From: JAHELQ01 sp965603365 | GTDB taxonomy: Bacteria; Acidobacteriota; Aminicenantia; UBA2199 | Assembly (NCBI GenBank): GCA_965603365.1 | Contig: CBFDCR010000017.1 | Location: forward strand, 11,526 to 75,525 | Length of the DNA stretch: 64,000 bases | Direction of reading: 5' to 3' | In this document: positions 15,868 to 25,551 of the stretch, piece by piece | Layout: the number at the start of each line of letters is the position of its first letter | Numbering within the stretch: position 1 is the first letter of the stretch | Program-made: the position numbers and the translations under genes | The notes under the pieces: model-generated | The model's database searches: none | Told to the model about the DNA's origin: nothing | The model's input: only the letters and a program-made list of their open reading frames with translations

Positions 15868-17241
15868 ATGGGTAAAAAAACGATTAAACAAGAAGACGGA
15901 AAATTATCTGGGTCCGGCAAAGGGGAATATGACCGCCGCCAGGAGACGGAGAAAATCGTACCCCCTCCGCTGGATGAAGAGAAATTATTCATAACCAAAA
16001 TAAAACCCCCACCGGATAAAACTTCGGAGACCGTCGATATGGAGGCGGAACAAACCATCCCTTCCCCTCCGGATGTCTATTTCCACAACCGAACGGTCTT
16101 GCCGGATTTCAGCCGGAGCGAAACCGGTCCCCGGCCAGAAGCCAATCCCCGGCAGCGGTACGAACGGCAAAAAAAACTGGGTGAGGGCGGCGGCGGCGAA
16201 GTGGAACTGGTGAAAGACAACGATATCTTCCGGCTGGTGGCGATCAAGCGGCTGAAAAAAGACCTCCACAACCCCTGGATGCTGAAGCGTTTTGTGGAGG
16301 AGATCCGCACCGTGGGACACCTGGAACATCCCAACATCGTGCCCGTCCACGACGTGGGCATAGATGGGGAAGGACATTACTACTTCATCATGAAATATGT
16401 GCACGGCGAGTCTTTAGAATCGGTTATCGACAAATTGAGAAAAGGCGATCCCTTCACCCACCAGAAATACACCTTCGAGTACCGCACCAATATCTTCGCC
16501 GAAATTCTAAAGGCCATCGAATTCGCCCACCACCACGGCGTCATCCACCGGGACTTAAAACCCGCCAACATCATGATCGGCCCTTATGGAGAAGTCCAGG
16601 TCATGGACTGGGGGATTGCCAAACAGATCCGCAAGGTGCCGGGTCGAAAAATAGCGGAGAAGATCCTGGAAGATATCGAAGCCAGCATCCGGGAATCCGG
16701 TGATATGGCCCTGGCGGAAAACCGGGCCTTTAAAACCCAACAGAATTTTTTAATCGGAACCCCCGCTTATATGGCCCCGGAGCAGGTAATGGGCAAAAAC
16801 GACCAACTGGATGAACGCACCGATATTTACAGCCTGTGCGCCCTGTTTTACGAATTCCTGACGCTGCGGCCCTATCTTTCCGCCAAAAAAAACTTACAGG
16901 AGACGCTGCAAGGGGTACTCAAGGAGAAGCCCAAAATGGCCATCTTGGTGCGCAGCAAGTACCAGCCGGCGGTACCGGCCGACCTGGGCCACTTTGTGAA
17001 AAAGGGATTGGCCAAAGATCCGGGGAAACGCTACCAATCGGTGAGCGAAATGCGCACCCTGCTGCAGCGCATCCAGGAGGGTTATATCCCCATTCAATGT
17101 CCCATGACCCTGACCAAACGTTCCCTCCATTCCCTGCTCCACCTGGTAAACAACCACCCCATGCTGGGTGTCCTGCTGGCCATGCTGGCCACCGCCCTCC
17201 TTCTGGGCGGCAGCCTCTTCCTCGCCTCCCTTCTTCAATAG
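15868..17241 (+). CDS. Membrane Ser/Thr protein kinase (Hanks type)
   Basis: A 457-residue kinase starting at the ATG after AGGAGGAAACG. Residues 1-110 are a charged, proline-rich, probably disordered region. The kinase domain has a glycine loop LGEGGGGEVEL, the catalytic Lys in VAIKRLKK, HRDLKPANIM, and DWG instead of DFG (VQVMDWGIAKQ), which is common in bacterial PknB relatives. TPAYMAPEQVMG is the activation-segment end. One transmembrane helix closes the protein (MLGVLLAMLATALLLGGSLF), and only a few residues lie outside, so there is no sensor domain. The gene converges with a second kinase gene, one base apart, and lies near a PP2C phosphatase. Confidence 0.92.
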   Translation: MGKKTIKQEDGKLSGSGKGEYDRRQETEKIVPPPLDEEKLFITKIKPPPDKTSETVDMEAEQTIPSPPDVYFHNRTVLPDFSRSETGPRPEANPRQRYERQKKLGEGGGGEVELVKDNDIFRLVAIKRLKKDLHNPWMLKRFVEEIRTVGHLEHPNIVPVHDVGIDGEGHYYFIMKYVHGESLESVIDKLRKGDPFTHQKYTFEYRTNIFAEILKAIEFAHHHGVIHRDLKPANIMIGPYGEVQVMDWGIAKQIRKVPGRKIAEKILEDIEASIRESGDMALAENRAFKTQQNFLIGTPAYMAPEQVMGKNDQLDERTDIYSLCALFYEFLTLRPYLSAKKNLQETLQGVLKEKPKMAILVRSKYQPAVPADLGHFVKKGLAKDPGKRYQSVSEMRTLLQRIQEGYIPIQCPMTLTKRSLHSLLHLVNNHPMLGVLLAMLATALLLGGSLFLASLLQ

Positions 17242-17242
17242 T

Positions 17243-18793
17243 CTAGCGGGTGGTGCGGATGGGGCGGACGTGGTTGGGGGAATGGAATTCGTGGTGGAGA
17301 ATGTAGCCTTCGCTGAAATTCACCACCCAGGCCTCCTGCTTACCGTATTTGTCACCGGCCCAGATGGAAAGCTGCCGGGACGAAAATACCGGGTCGATAA
17401 ACAATTCACCCTCTTTTCGCCTATTTTTAAGGAGCGTGGCCGCCTCCTTCAGGGTGGGCAGCCGCCAATCGCGAAAACCGGCATAAACCCGGCTATTTAA
17501 ATCCCGAATCCACTGCTGGGCCTGTTCAAAACTCAACGGGGCTTCCGAACCGGCCTGGTGCCACATCAAACCCGCCTTCTCATCCATCACAACAATATGT
17601 TGATTGATGTCATTTTTTTCAAACCGATGTTCATAACGGCCGTACTTGTTCCATACCTGATCAAAATAGTTTTGTCGCCGCACCATGGCCCTGGCGGCAT
17701 CGGCATCCAGGTTTCGATAGCCCACATTTTGATGAAGATAATAATACAGCAGCCCCAAAAGGCCAGCCAATACCACCAGAAGTAAACTGATCAGAAAGGG
17801 GCGGGCGGTTTTCTTCTCTTTTACTTTTACCTTTTTTTTCGGTGGAGCTTTGGGGACCGTTTTTTGCCGGGGCACATACCGGCTGGCAGGGCTGTCCAGA
17901 GTCATCTGGGTCTGGGTGCGACCTTCAATCTGACGGGATCTTCTCTCTTTTTCCTGTTGTTCGTTCCTCAGGGGATCGTAATTCAACAGGGATTTGACGA
18001 TTTCATTTAACTCTTTTTCGGAACGGACCCGCTTACCCTTATCCTTATGCATCATCCGCTCCAGTAAATGCTGGTATCGCCTTAACTTCCCGGTCAATTT
18101 GGGCACGGGTTCCTGAATATGTTTGATGACCACCCCCAGGGTATTCTCCGAGTGATAAGGAACCTTGCCGGTCAACATTTCGTAAAGCACCACCCCCAGG
18201 CTGTAAATATCGCTGCGTCCGTCCACCTTCTCACCCCTGGCCTGTTCCGGGCTGATATAGTTGGGCGTGCCGATGGACATGCCGGTTTTGGTGAGTTTGG
18301 TCTCCGATTCAACGGGCCGGGCAATGCCGAAATCCAATATCACCGGCGTGCCATCCTTGCGAAACATAATATTATCCGGCTTGATGTCCCTGTGAATAAA
18401 ACCGACCCTGTGGGCATAATACAGGGCACCCGCCACCTGCTGGAGTACGTGAAGCGCCTGCTGCGGGGGCATCTTTCCCTTTGAGCGGATTCGCTCTTTC
18501 AGGCTGTCCTGCAGGTACTCCATGACAATATAATAACTCTCCCCCACCCGGCCGACATCGTAAACGGTGATAATGTTGGGATGAACCAACCTGGATAGTG
18601 TCTTAGCCTCCCGGAGAAACCGCTTCAGAGAAACCTGACTGCGAAAGACCTCGGGCAGGAGGACTTTGATGGCCACCATCCGATCAAGTTTCTGCTGAAC
18701 TGCCAGATAAACATCGGCCATACCACCCCGGCCAATCAATTTGATAAATTTGTATCCTGGAATCTCAGGGAACTTTTTCATTCTATCCTGCAC
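17243..18793 (-). CDS. Ser/Thr protein kinase with C-terminal DUF1566 domain
   Basis: A 516-residue membrane kinase. Its N-terminal catalytic domain has LIGRGGMADVYLA, the Lys in VAIKVL, HRDIKPDNIMF, LDFGIARP and GTPNYISPEQARG, so it should be active. A basic linker (KKKVKVKEKK) and one transmembrane helix (about residues 338-358) lead to an extracytoplasmic DUF1566 domain of 120 residues (MDEKAGLMWHQ ... FRDWRLPTLKEAATLL ... VRPIRTTR). DUF1566 is found in surface and fimbrial proteins and probably binds a ligand, making this a receptor kinase. The PP2C phosphatase gene lies 43 bases upstream on the same strand, a usual kinase-phosphatase pair. An ATG at 18781 is an alternative start. Confidence 0.92.
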   Translation of the reverse strand: MQDRMKKFPEIPGYKFIKLIGRGGMADVYLAVQQKLDRMVAIKVLLPEVFRSQVSLKRFLREAKTLSRLVHPNIITVYDVGRVGESYYIVMEYLQDSLKERIRSKGKMPPQQALHVLQQVAGALYYAHRVGFIHRDIKPDNIMFRKDGTPVILDFGIARPVESETKLTKTGMSIGTPNYISPEQARGEKVDGRSDIYSLGVVLYEMLTGKVPYHSENTLGVVIKHIQEPVPKLTGKLRRYQHLLERMMHKDKGKRVRSEKELNEIVKSLLNYDPLRNEQQEKERRSRQIEGRTQTQMTLDSPASRYVPRQKTVPKAPPKKKVKVKEKKTARPFLISLLLVVLAGLLGLLYYYLHQNVGYRNLDADAARAMVRRQNYFDQVWNKYGRYEHRFEKNDINQHIVVMDEKAGLMWHQAGSEAPLSFEQAQQWIRDLNSRVYAGFRDWRLPTLKEAATLLKNRRKEGELFIDPVFSSRQLSIWAGDKYGKQEAWVVNFSEGYILHHEFHSPNHVRPIRTTR

Positions 18794-18835
18794 GCTGGAT
18801 TTTAAAAATCATCTTACATTTTTTCGGCAAAAAAG

Positions 18836-19648
18836 TCAAACAGGCCCGGGGATCTCTTCCAGTTCGATGTCCTTCTTCCGGGGATACCGGCCATATTCAA
18901 CTAAAACCACGGTGATATTATCGTCCCCCCCCCGGTACTTGGCCAATTCCACCATATAATGTGCCGCCTGTTCCAGGTCCGGTTTTGCCTGAAGACTCAT
19001 TACCATGTCGGCCGGGCGGATGTAATTGGAAAAGCCGTCCGAGCACAAGAGCAAAATATTCCCTTTTTTTAAAGAGAATGTCTCCACCGAATCCATTTTG
19101 AGCGTTTCCGACCCCCCCAGTGATTTGTAAATAATTCCCTTATGGACGAATCGACTGGCCTCATCAGGCTTCAGGGCACCGGCTTCTAAAAGCTTCTGCA
19201 CCATGGTATGATCGGTGCTTTTCTGCTGGATTTCATCTTTATGGATCAAATAGAATCGACTGTCGCCGATATGGCCCATATAAGCTAGCAGCGGGGGTCT
19301 TTTGGGGGCTTTCGATTTCTTGCGGGCAACGGCCACCAGGGTACAGGTGGTACCCATACTCATATTACCATGGAGCAGTTTCCCCTCTTCTCTTATCTTC
19401 TGATGGGAACGCAGCAAAGCTTCTCTAACCAATATTTCCACCGCCATGCTGCTGCGATTTTTTTCAAAGAGATCTTCGACGGTCTCCACGGTAATGCGAC
19501 TGGCCACCTCTCCGTAGGCGGCACCTCCCATGCCGTCGGCCACGGCTGCCACCACCATATCGTCATATACTTTTAACAAGTAATGGTCTTCGTTGTGAGG
19601 CCTTACCATCCCCACATCTGTCAAGCCAAAGACCTTTATGTCCTTCAT
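18836..19648 (-). CDS. PP2C-family Ser/Thr protein phosphatase
   Basis: A 270-residue PPM phosphatase. The start at 19648 follows GGGAGGA; the earlier in-frame ATG at 19669 has no such site. Metal-binding motifs are all visible: DVGMVRPHNED, ADGMGGAAYGEVAS, GHIGDSRFYL, LCSDGFSNYI and GGDDNITVVL. It should reverse phosphorylation by the adjacent receptor kinase and perhaps by the other kinase in this cluster. It is soluble, with no membrane segment. Confidence 0.93.
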   Translation of the reverse strand: MKDIKVFGLTDVGMVRPHNEDHYLLKVYDDMVVAAVADGMGGAAYGEVASRITVETVEDLFEKNRSSMAVEILVREALLRSHQKIREEGKLLHGNMSMGTTCTLVAVARKKSKAPKRPPLLAYMGHIGDSRFYLIHKDEIQQKSTDHTMVQKLLEAGALKPDEASRFVHKGIIYKSLGGSETLKMDSVETFSLKKGNILLLCSDGFSNYIRPADMVMSLQAKPDLEQAAHYMVELAKYRGGDDNITVVLVEYGRYPRKKDIELEEIPGPV

Positions 19649-19761
19649 AAATCCTCCCGTTCTGACCACTTGTCCCGCTTTACCACCACTCGCCTAATTA
19701 TATTAAAGGTTTTTTACAAAAAAGTCAAATTGAGGGAAGAAAAAAAATTAAGTATATTTCG

Positions 19762-21408
19762 CTAATGATTGCCCTCTTGTTCGCCCTTGAGTTTCTTCAT
19801 CTTATAAAGCTCGGGCGCTTCCTTTACGATTCTTTCGTACCACTCTTTGGGGTAACCGGGGTGGGTCACCTTGCCCTTTTCATCCCTGACATTGCCGTCC
19901 AGGTATTTTAGCAGCAATTGTTCTCCCAGCTTCCGCCAGCGTTTGACCGTGTCGCTGCCCTGCTTTACCGAGTATTTCGTCAGATATTCCCGGGCCAACT
20001 CCGGCGACTTCTTGTGCAACTCCAGGGCCGCCTGGTCGATGTCGGGCTGCAGGGCCAGGAAATTGCCCTCCAGTTCCCGCTGTACCACCTGGATATCCTT
20101 GATCATATCGCGGTAACGGGAGTAGGCATAATTGGCCACCCAGTTAAATACCCAGAAGGCCGACTCCCAGGTGAATTCATAAAAATTGCCGGTGCCCACG
20201 GCATAGCTTTTGGGCACCTCCCGGATGCCGCAATACATGGGGACATAGACCGTGCTGTAGGTGTCATCTACCCCAAACCAGAATATACCACCGATGGGAT
20301 CGGGCAGCCACAAACGGGCCTGGGCCACAAAGGAGAATCCCGTCTGCTGGGTCGAGGTGGACCGGTCGTTGCAGTATGTCACATCACCCACTTTCCAGGT
20401 CAACGGCCGCCAGCGATAGGGAAGATTATAGGGCCCGGCACCTACGCCGGTGTTAAGATCAAAATCGGAATCCTCAAAATGATCCCTCATCAATTGCATG
20501 AGATCGTGTACGGACAGTTTTCTATCCGGTTTGATCCACAGGGGCATGGGTTCGGCATCCTCTACACCATTGACATAATCCATCGACAGGTTCAACGACG
20601 GGGTGACCCGGCGAAACATGCTCCAGACCCGGGCCTCACAAAAACGCAGTGCCCCGTAATCGAGGGGCGCGTAGGCGTCGGCAAAACTGAAATCTTTATC
20701 TTCAACCTTAAAATAGCCTTTGTCCCGGGCAAAGGCGATCACGTCCTCTGCATATAGGCAGTTTTTGGGATCTTTTAAAGGAAACCGGCGAATCCGGGCC
20801 TGGTTGGCATGGGCACAGATATAACCATCGGGTATTCTGCGGGCCGCCCAGACTGCGCCCTTGTTGCCCTTGCCTTTACCGATCATTTCCAGGATCCACA
20901 CCTCGTTGGCATCCGAAACGGAGAAAGACTCGCCGGAACTGTAATAGCCGTACTCCGCCACCAGGTCGGTCATGACCTTGATGGCCTCCCTGGCGGTTTT
21001 AGCCCGCTCCAGGGCGATGAACATGAGACTGCCGTAATCGATGATGCCCTCATCGTTTTTCAATTCATTGCGGCCGCCATAGGTGGTCTCGCCAATGGCC
21101 ACCTGGTGTTCGTTCATCAGACCCACCACCGCATAGGTACGGGGAACCTGCCTGATTTTCCCCAGGTATTTGCCGGTATCCCATTCGTATATATCCCGCA
21201 TGGTACCGGGGGCATGCAGCGCGGCCGGCCGATAATACAACTCGCCGTACAACTCATGGGAATCCGCCGCATAGGTGATCATGGTGGAACCATCGGCAGA
21301 GGCGCCTTTAGTAATCAAAAAATTGGTACAGCCCAATGCCGGCTGCATGCCGGCAGCCAACAACCATACACACAACAATGATATCGTGAATACATTTTCT
21401 TTTTTCAT
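19762..21408 (-). CDS. C69-family dipeptidase, exported
   Basis: A 548-residue Ntn-hydrolase-type dipeptidase (PepD/U34 family). The ATG at 21408 gives a signal peptide whose cleavage after ALG would expose Cys as the N-terminal nucleophile (CTNFLITKGASADGS). Further family motifs are TYAADSHELYGEL, YAVVGLMNEHQVAIGETT, GESFSVSDANEVWILEM and AHANQARIRRF. The first 10 residues of the longer frame (from 21438) are unlikely because they precede the signal peptide without a ribosome-binding site. The enzyme would hydrolyse dipeptides in the periplasm, in line with the M2 and M48 peptidases nearby. Confidence 0.92.
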   Translation of the reverse strand: MKKENVFTISLLCVWLLAAGMQPALGCTNFLITKGASADGSTMITYAADSHELYGELYYRPAALHAPGTMRDIYEWDTGKYLGKIRQVPRTYAVVGLMNEHQVAIGETTYGGRNELKNDEGIIDYGSLMFIALERAKTAREAIKVMTDLVAEYGYYSSGESFSVSDANEVWILEMIGKGKGNKGAVWAARRIPDGYICAHANQARIRRFPLKDPKNCLYAEDVIAFARDKGYFKVEDKDFSFADAYAPLDYGALRFCEARVWSMFRRVTPSLNLSMDYVNGVEDAEPMPLWIKPDRKLSVHDLMQLMRDHFEDSDFDLNTGVGAGPYNLPYRWRPLTWKVGDVTYCNDRSTSTQQTGFSFVAQARLWLPDPIGGIFWFGVDDTYSTVYVPMYCGIREVPKSYAVGTGNFYEFTWESAFWVFNWVANYAYSRYRDMIKDIQVVQRELEGNFLALQPDIDQAALELHKKSPELAREYLTKYSVKQGSDTVKRWRKLGEQLLLKYLDGNVRDEKGKVTHPGYPKEWYERIVKEAPELYKMKKLKGEQEGNH

Positions 21409-21504
21409 GCCCCCATTATATAAAAACACCAAAGGCATGTAAAGGGAGAGAAATCATTGTAAATTGTTTCAGGATTTGATAATATTTGGATTGTTGAGGT
21501 AAAA

Positions 21505-22149
21505 ATGAGAATGTTTAAGCAACTGCTGATAGTCCTGGTGGGTGTGGTGATTTTGATACTGCAAGGTTGTGGCCAAAGCCCGGTGGCATCGGGTCATGAA
21601 ACCGATGCCATCGATATTTTTGAAGAGCCTTTCCAGGAAAATACCGGCGATGCCGAGCCCTTCCAGATACAAACCAGTGAAGGCACCTTTACCGTTACCC
21701 CGGTGGCCTATTACGAAATCGCCGCCCTGGTGGTGGGCAAAGAATCCTACTCCCGGGGCTGGCAGGGAGAACTGGCGCCGGTAGACTTAGCCCTGATCTG
21801 GGGGGATCTGGCCAAATGGGAGGTGCGGAAGCACCTTACATTCAAACAGCGGAGCCGGTGGTATTTTTACAGGTATGGGCCGGGGTTCCCCTATGACAAC
21901 AATTTTATCAGCCGACGCTCCGCCAACAATCACATCATCCCGGCCACCGACAACATCCGCCGGGCCTTAAAATCGATCAAAGAAGAGGACCGCATTCTCA
22001 TCGAAGGCTACCTGGTCAGGCTCAAGGGGCAATCGGACGGCCGGGAGTACTGGTGGAACAGCAGCACCAGCCGCACCGACACCGGCAACGGCTCCTGCGA
22101 ACTCATCTACGCCCAAAAACTCCGCATCAACGACAAACTCTACCTCTAA
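21505..22149 (+). CDS. Conserved lipoprotein of unknown function
   Basis: A 214-residue protein with a lipoprotein signal (hydrophobic core then LILQGC). TGAGG lies five bases before the ATG. The mature part has an alpha/beta region with PVAYYEIAALVVGKE, then FKQRSRWYFYRYG, and a C-terminal motif WWNSSTSRTDTGNGSCELIY that recurs in uncharacterised bacterial lipoproteins. There is no recognised enzyme fold. It is divergent from the C69 dipeptidase and stands alone on its strand. Confidence 0.7.
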   Translation: MRMFKQLLIVLVGVVILILQGCGQSPVASGHETDAIDIFEEPFQENTGDAEPFQIQTSEGTFTVTPVAYYEIAALVVGKESYSRGWQGELAPVDLALIWGDLAKWEVRKHLTFKQRSRWYFYRYGPGFPYDNNFISRRSANNHIIPATDNIRRALKSIKEEDRILIEGYLVRLKGQSDGREYWWNSSTSRTDTGNGSCELIYAQKLRINDKLYL

Positions 22150-22200
22150 CCCCCTACCCCCCCAACCGTTCTATCCGGACCATACAGCCCTGGTTTTATC

Positions 22201-22461
22201 TCAAGGGCGCCGTCCACTGTTGGCATGTCTCGTAGCCTGTTGAAAGACTATGGGCGGATAGCGGACAGAGGCGCGGATGTGGAAGGTGCCGGGAGAGATG
22301 CCGGTGACTGTCGTGCGATAGATAAAGATACCGCCGGGCTGAACATCCTGGGGCTGAATCAGAATGGAATTCGGGCCTTTCAGCCGAACCAGTTGGGGGC
22401 TCAGATTGTCAAGAGCCGGGGGTAGGCCTTCCTCCAGGCTTTCGAGTCCCCTGACCGTCAC
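22201..22461 (-). pseudogene. Fragment of a beta-rich extracellular domain
   Basis: A frame with plausible coding sense (RGQTTGLAVTVRGLESL before the GTG at 22461, then ILIQPQDVQPGGIFIYRT and GTFHIRASVRY). It resembles the end of an Ig-like or adhesin domain. It continues upstream into the LanC stop region without a start codon or ribosome-binding site, so I read it as a leftover gene end. No family was named with confidence. Confidence 0.3.
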
Positions 22462-22513
22462 GGCTAAACCGGTAGTCTGACCCCGTTTAAGGTGTAAATT
22501 ATCGGCCGGATCT

Positions 22514-24553
22514 TTAAGCGGGGAGCAGGATGCCGGCGGAGAGGGCGACCCGCACCTGCTCGATGATTTTGTCTTTTAGTATTTTCTCTTCTTCAGGGGA
22601 GAGGGACTCGAAGGCGTCGATGACTTCCGGGACGACATCCTTTACCGGATGAGCCTCCTCGAAGGCCGTCAATACCACATAGCTGAAGGGGGACAAATGC
22701 TCCTCCATGACCGCTATAGGCGCAGGCTTGAGCAGCAGGTAAAATTCATCGGATTCCTTTTCCAGGTTCCGGAGCCAGAGACGGTCGGATTTTAGATCCC
22801 AGTTCCAGCGGCTGGTTCCGATTTCCACCTCCGGTGCCAGGGCCAACCGCAAAGCCAATATGGACTCATCCCCATTGCTCCATTTCTCCGCCTCTTTGGC
22901 CCTGACCTGATCCTGGATACTGAGAAGCGAATGACTGCTCACCGCCTCGTCCATTCGCAGCTTCTGCCGCTCCAGATCAAAAATTTCAGCCATCAATTCC
23001 CGTTTCTCCGGCGGCAGCCGGGGAACGGCTCCCGCCGCGAAGTCTATGAAAGATTCCTTAAATCCCTGCCGGTTCTGCCGGGAACGACCGGAGAAATAGC
23101 CATTCAACCCGCTTCCCATCAGCTTTTCCCCCACCGCAATAGTCCTCTCGAAATATCGTTTCAATACCCGCTTCTCAATCTCGCCGATAGAGATGCCGAT
23201 ATGGGGATAGCTGGAGCCTATCTTCGGCTCAACGGGTTCTGCCTCCAACCGGGGCAATAATATCGAAGGAACGGCGGAGGGGGAAAGCACCCTCAGGTAA
23301 AAATAGCCGATCCCGGCACTGCCCATAAACAGGCTGGTATCCTCCTCTTTGCCGGCGTCGGCAAAACCGGAGATGTAGATACCCTTCTCTTCTCTATAAG
23401 CCAGTGCCCGGCGGGCCACCGTCTCGGCCAACGATAAATAACTCTCGTCTTTAAATGTCCGATAGGCCTCCAGGAACAAATCGGCATTACCGCCGCTGCC
23501 GTGACAGAGGATGAAGCCGGGCCTGGGGCTTTCCAGTTCAATATCGGTGGTTCTGGTCTTTTCTACGGCTGTCCGGGCCTCATCGGCATACTGCGGATTA
23601 TCCAGAAGCTCGAAGGCCCGCAGCCGGGAGAGACCCAGTCCGGCAGCGCCGTGACACCAGGCATTCATGTCCCCCCCCCTCGTAAAAAAATCAAGGTCCC
23701 CTTCCAGATACGCCTTCTCGTGTTTCTGGTAATCTTCATCATTGTATATTCCTTTGCGCAAATCCAACCAGTTCTTTTTCTCTTTATCAAAATAGTTCGT
23801 CTCATAGCCGAAGGCCTGGTCCGCCAGCCAATAAAAAGCCTCGTTCCGAAAGTATCGGCCCAACTCTAAAAACACGAAGCCGAAGCCGGCGGCGCCGTGG
23901 GAAAAGCCGCATAACCCGCTGATATGCATGGGGGAACGATCCCAGTACAGGCCGCTTTTACCGGCATGGGCCGCCGCCAGCAGATGTTCAATGAACCGAT
24001 CGATGGTCTCCAAAAGCCAGCCTTCCCGGCTGGCGGCATGCAGATGGAGCAGCCCCAGCAGGGCACCGGAAGTCCCGCCGATCAAATCATTCACCCGGTT
24101 GGCTGCTTTCAGAAAATCGCAGCCGGTCCTGACAATGGCCAGGGCCTTCTCCAGATAAGCACTCTCCTTGGTGAAATGATACATGCGCAGCAGGGCGAAG
24201 GGGATTCCCATACGCCCGGTAAAAAGGGCATAATAGTCAGTGGGATTCTCCCGGCAAAACCACTCTGTCCATCGCATTCCCCGGACAGCCGCATCTAAAT
24301 ATTCCTGGTTTTGGGTCAGGCGAAAGAGCTCCAGGAAAAACAGGGCGATGCCCGATACGCCCGAATAGATAGTGGGCCCTTTGACCCAATCGATAACGCG
24401 ATCCTGGCCCAGGTTCATGCTCTTCCAGGACATCCCGTTCTGATCATGCTCTGCCCTGTTTAACAGTTCATCGCCTAGCCGCCTGGCTTCGGCTAAAATT
24501 TGTTCCCTTAATTGAGGATCCATCGGCTCACTCCGTTTATCTTCTATCTTCAT
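22514..24553 (-). CDS. lanC: LanC-like lanthionine cyclase with C-terminal extension
   Basis: A 679-residue protein. Residues about 1-440 form the LanC alpha/alpha-barrel, with the zinc ligands Cys300 (AWCHG), Cys350 and His351 (LCHGSGG) and the active-site His219 (GFSHGAAG). LanC adds Cys thiols to dehydroalanine/dehydrobutyrine to close (methyl)lanthionine rings. Residues about 440-679 are an extra domain, rich in acidic helices and ending in LSAGILLPA, absent from NisC-type enzymes of about 420 residues. It overlaps the preceding gene by four bases (ATGA) and ends the modification operon. The extension may recruit precursor or partner enzymes (inference). Confidence 0.85.
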   Translation of the reverse strand: MKIEDKRSEPMDPQLREQILAEARRLGDELLNRAEHDQNGMSWKSMNLGQDRVIDWVKGPTIYSGVSGIALFFLELFRLTQNQEYLDAAVRGMRWTEWFCRENPTDYYALFTGRMGIPFALLRMYHFTKESAYLEKALAIVRTGCDFLKAANRVNDLIGGTSGALLGLLHLHAASREGWLLETIDRFIEHLLAAAHAGKSGLYWDRSPMHISGLCGFSHGAAGFGFVFLELGRYFRNEAFYWLADQAFGYETNYFDKEKKNWLDLRKGIYNDEDYQKHEKAYLEGDLDFFTRGGDMNAWCHGAAGLGLSRLRAFELLDNPQYADEARTAVEKTRTTDIELESPRPGFILCHGSGGNADLFLEAYRTFKDESYLSLAETVARRALAYREEKGIYISGFADAGKEEDTSLFMGSAGIGYFYLRVLSPSAVPSILLPRLEAEPVEPKIGSSYPHIGISIGEIEKRVLKRYFERTIAVGEKLMGSGLNGYFSGRSRQNRQGFKESFIDFAAGAVPRLPPEKRELMAEIFDLERQKLRMDEAVSSHSLLSIQDQVRAKEAEKWSNGDESILALRLALAPEVEIGTSRWNWDLKSDRLWLRNLEKESDEFYLLLKPAPIAVMEEHLSPFSYVVLTAFEEAHPVKDVVPEVIDAFESLSPEEEKILKDKIIEQVRVALSAGILLPA

Positions 24554-25551
24554 GATTTCTTTATTGCTTCCAGGCTCTGCCGGATCAAATAACCCAGATA
24601 CGCCTCATCCCGGTTCAAAATACCCAGGCGGTTGTTGGTCATATGCACGTAACTTTCCAGAATCGACCACAGATACTGGCGGGAGACGGGGACATCGAGG
24701 TCGGGACTCGGTCTGAACCATTCGGGAAACTCAAGCCCCTTAGCCTCCTGGGCCAGCCGCAGTTCTCGGCCGATCCCCCCCATCCCCCGGACCCATTGAT
24801 TCAACCACTCCTGCTCAAACACGACCCCTTCATTCAGGGCGTTCCACAGGGTCTGATGAAAGGGCACCAGCACGGTTTTTTGCCCCTCGAAGTTTTCGGC
24901 AAAGGCCTTTAACGTAAGATCCCGGCGTTCGTCGATCTCATCGGTTGTCAGACCCGGCGTATACCCGTAAGAGCGACCAAACCATATCGTGAAAATCCGG
25001 GAAAAGAAGGCGGCGGCCTCATTTAAATCCATGCTTAAGGCAAAGGCAAATCCCAGGTGCAGTTGGATGGCCGCACCCAGAGCCCGCTCATAATCCCAGT
25101 TGCCGCTCTCCCCTATGACCGCCAATACCGCCCCTGAGGAGATCTCAAATTGCCGTTCGGCGATGAGAATGCCCACCGGGCCGCCGTAGCGTGGGACCTC
25201 CGGTTCATAGGGGATGAACTGCAAAGAATTGTTGTCAAACCATTGCCGGCCCTCGGGCAGATCTTTGAGTTCCACCGGTTCCTGGCGCTCCGAAGGGTGT
25301 TTTTTAAAAAAATCGTAAAAAAAGGCGTTCATCCGGGGCTTCAATTGCCGCTGCAGCCGGTCGGATTCCCCCCAAAAACGCAGCCGGATATGGGCTCCCC
25401 GCTCCCAGTAGCGGATGAAGAAAAATTGCTCCGCCAGGGTGTTTTCAAAGACCGAATCTACAAATGGTTTAACCGCCCGAATCAGAAAATCTTCCCAGGG
25501 TTCGGCATAATACAAATAGCCGGCCAGCCACTCTTTACCCGGCCGACTCAT
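24550..25551 (-). CDS. Stand-alone SpaB_C / thiopeptide-type elimination protein (second copy)
   Basis: A 333-residue protein of the lantibiotic-dehydratase C-terminal (SpaB_C) family. Family landmarks are the opening EWLAGYLYYAEPWEDFLIRAV, FFIRYWERGAHIRLRFWG near residue 50, YEPEVPRYGGP near residue 130, and the closing SYVHMTNNRLGILNRDEAYLGYLIR. In class I systems this domain removes the glutamyl group to form dehydroamino acids. Here it is separate from its glutamylation partner, whose 3' end it overlaps by 17 bases, as in split dehydratases of thiopeptide clusters. It differs clearly from the 28.4-29.4 kb copy, so it probably serves a distinct partner. Confidence 0.82.
   Translation of the reverse strand: MSRPGKEWLAGYLYYAEPWEDFLIRAVKPFVDSVFENTLAEQFFFIRYWERGAHIRLRFWGESDRLQRQLKPRMNAFFYDFFKKHPSERQEPVELKDLPEGRQWFDNNSLQFIPYEPEVPRYGGPVGILIAERQFEISSGAVLAVIGESGNWDYERALGAAIQLHLGFAFALSMDLNEAAAFFSRIFTIWFGRSYGYTPGLTTDEIDERRDLTLKAFAENFEGQKTVLVPFHQTLWNALNEGVVFEQEWLNQWVRGMGGIGRELRLAQEAKGLEFPEWFRPSPDLDVPVSRQYLWSILESYVHMTNNRLGILNRDEAYLGYLIRQSLEAIKKS

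Noticed and set aside
15595..15891. A 98-codon minus-strand frame with a seven-residue rhythm (VGNxFL)
   Set aside because: The rhythm comes from the 21-bp array read in frame. It has no ribosome-binding site, overlaps a promoter and the kinase start, and the related array D has a 43-bp period that cannot encode repeats.
22201..22461. A complete gene on the minus strand after LanC
   Set aside because: It lacks a true start, and the coding sense extends upstream into the LanC stop region, so it is kept only as a fragment.
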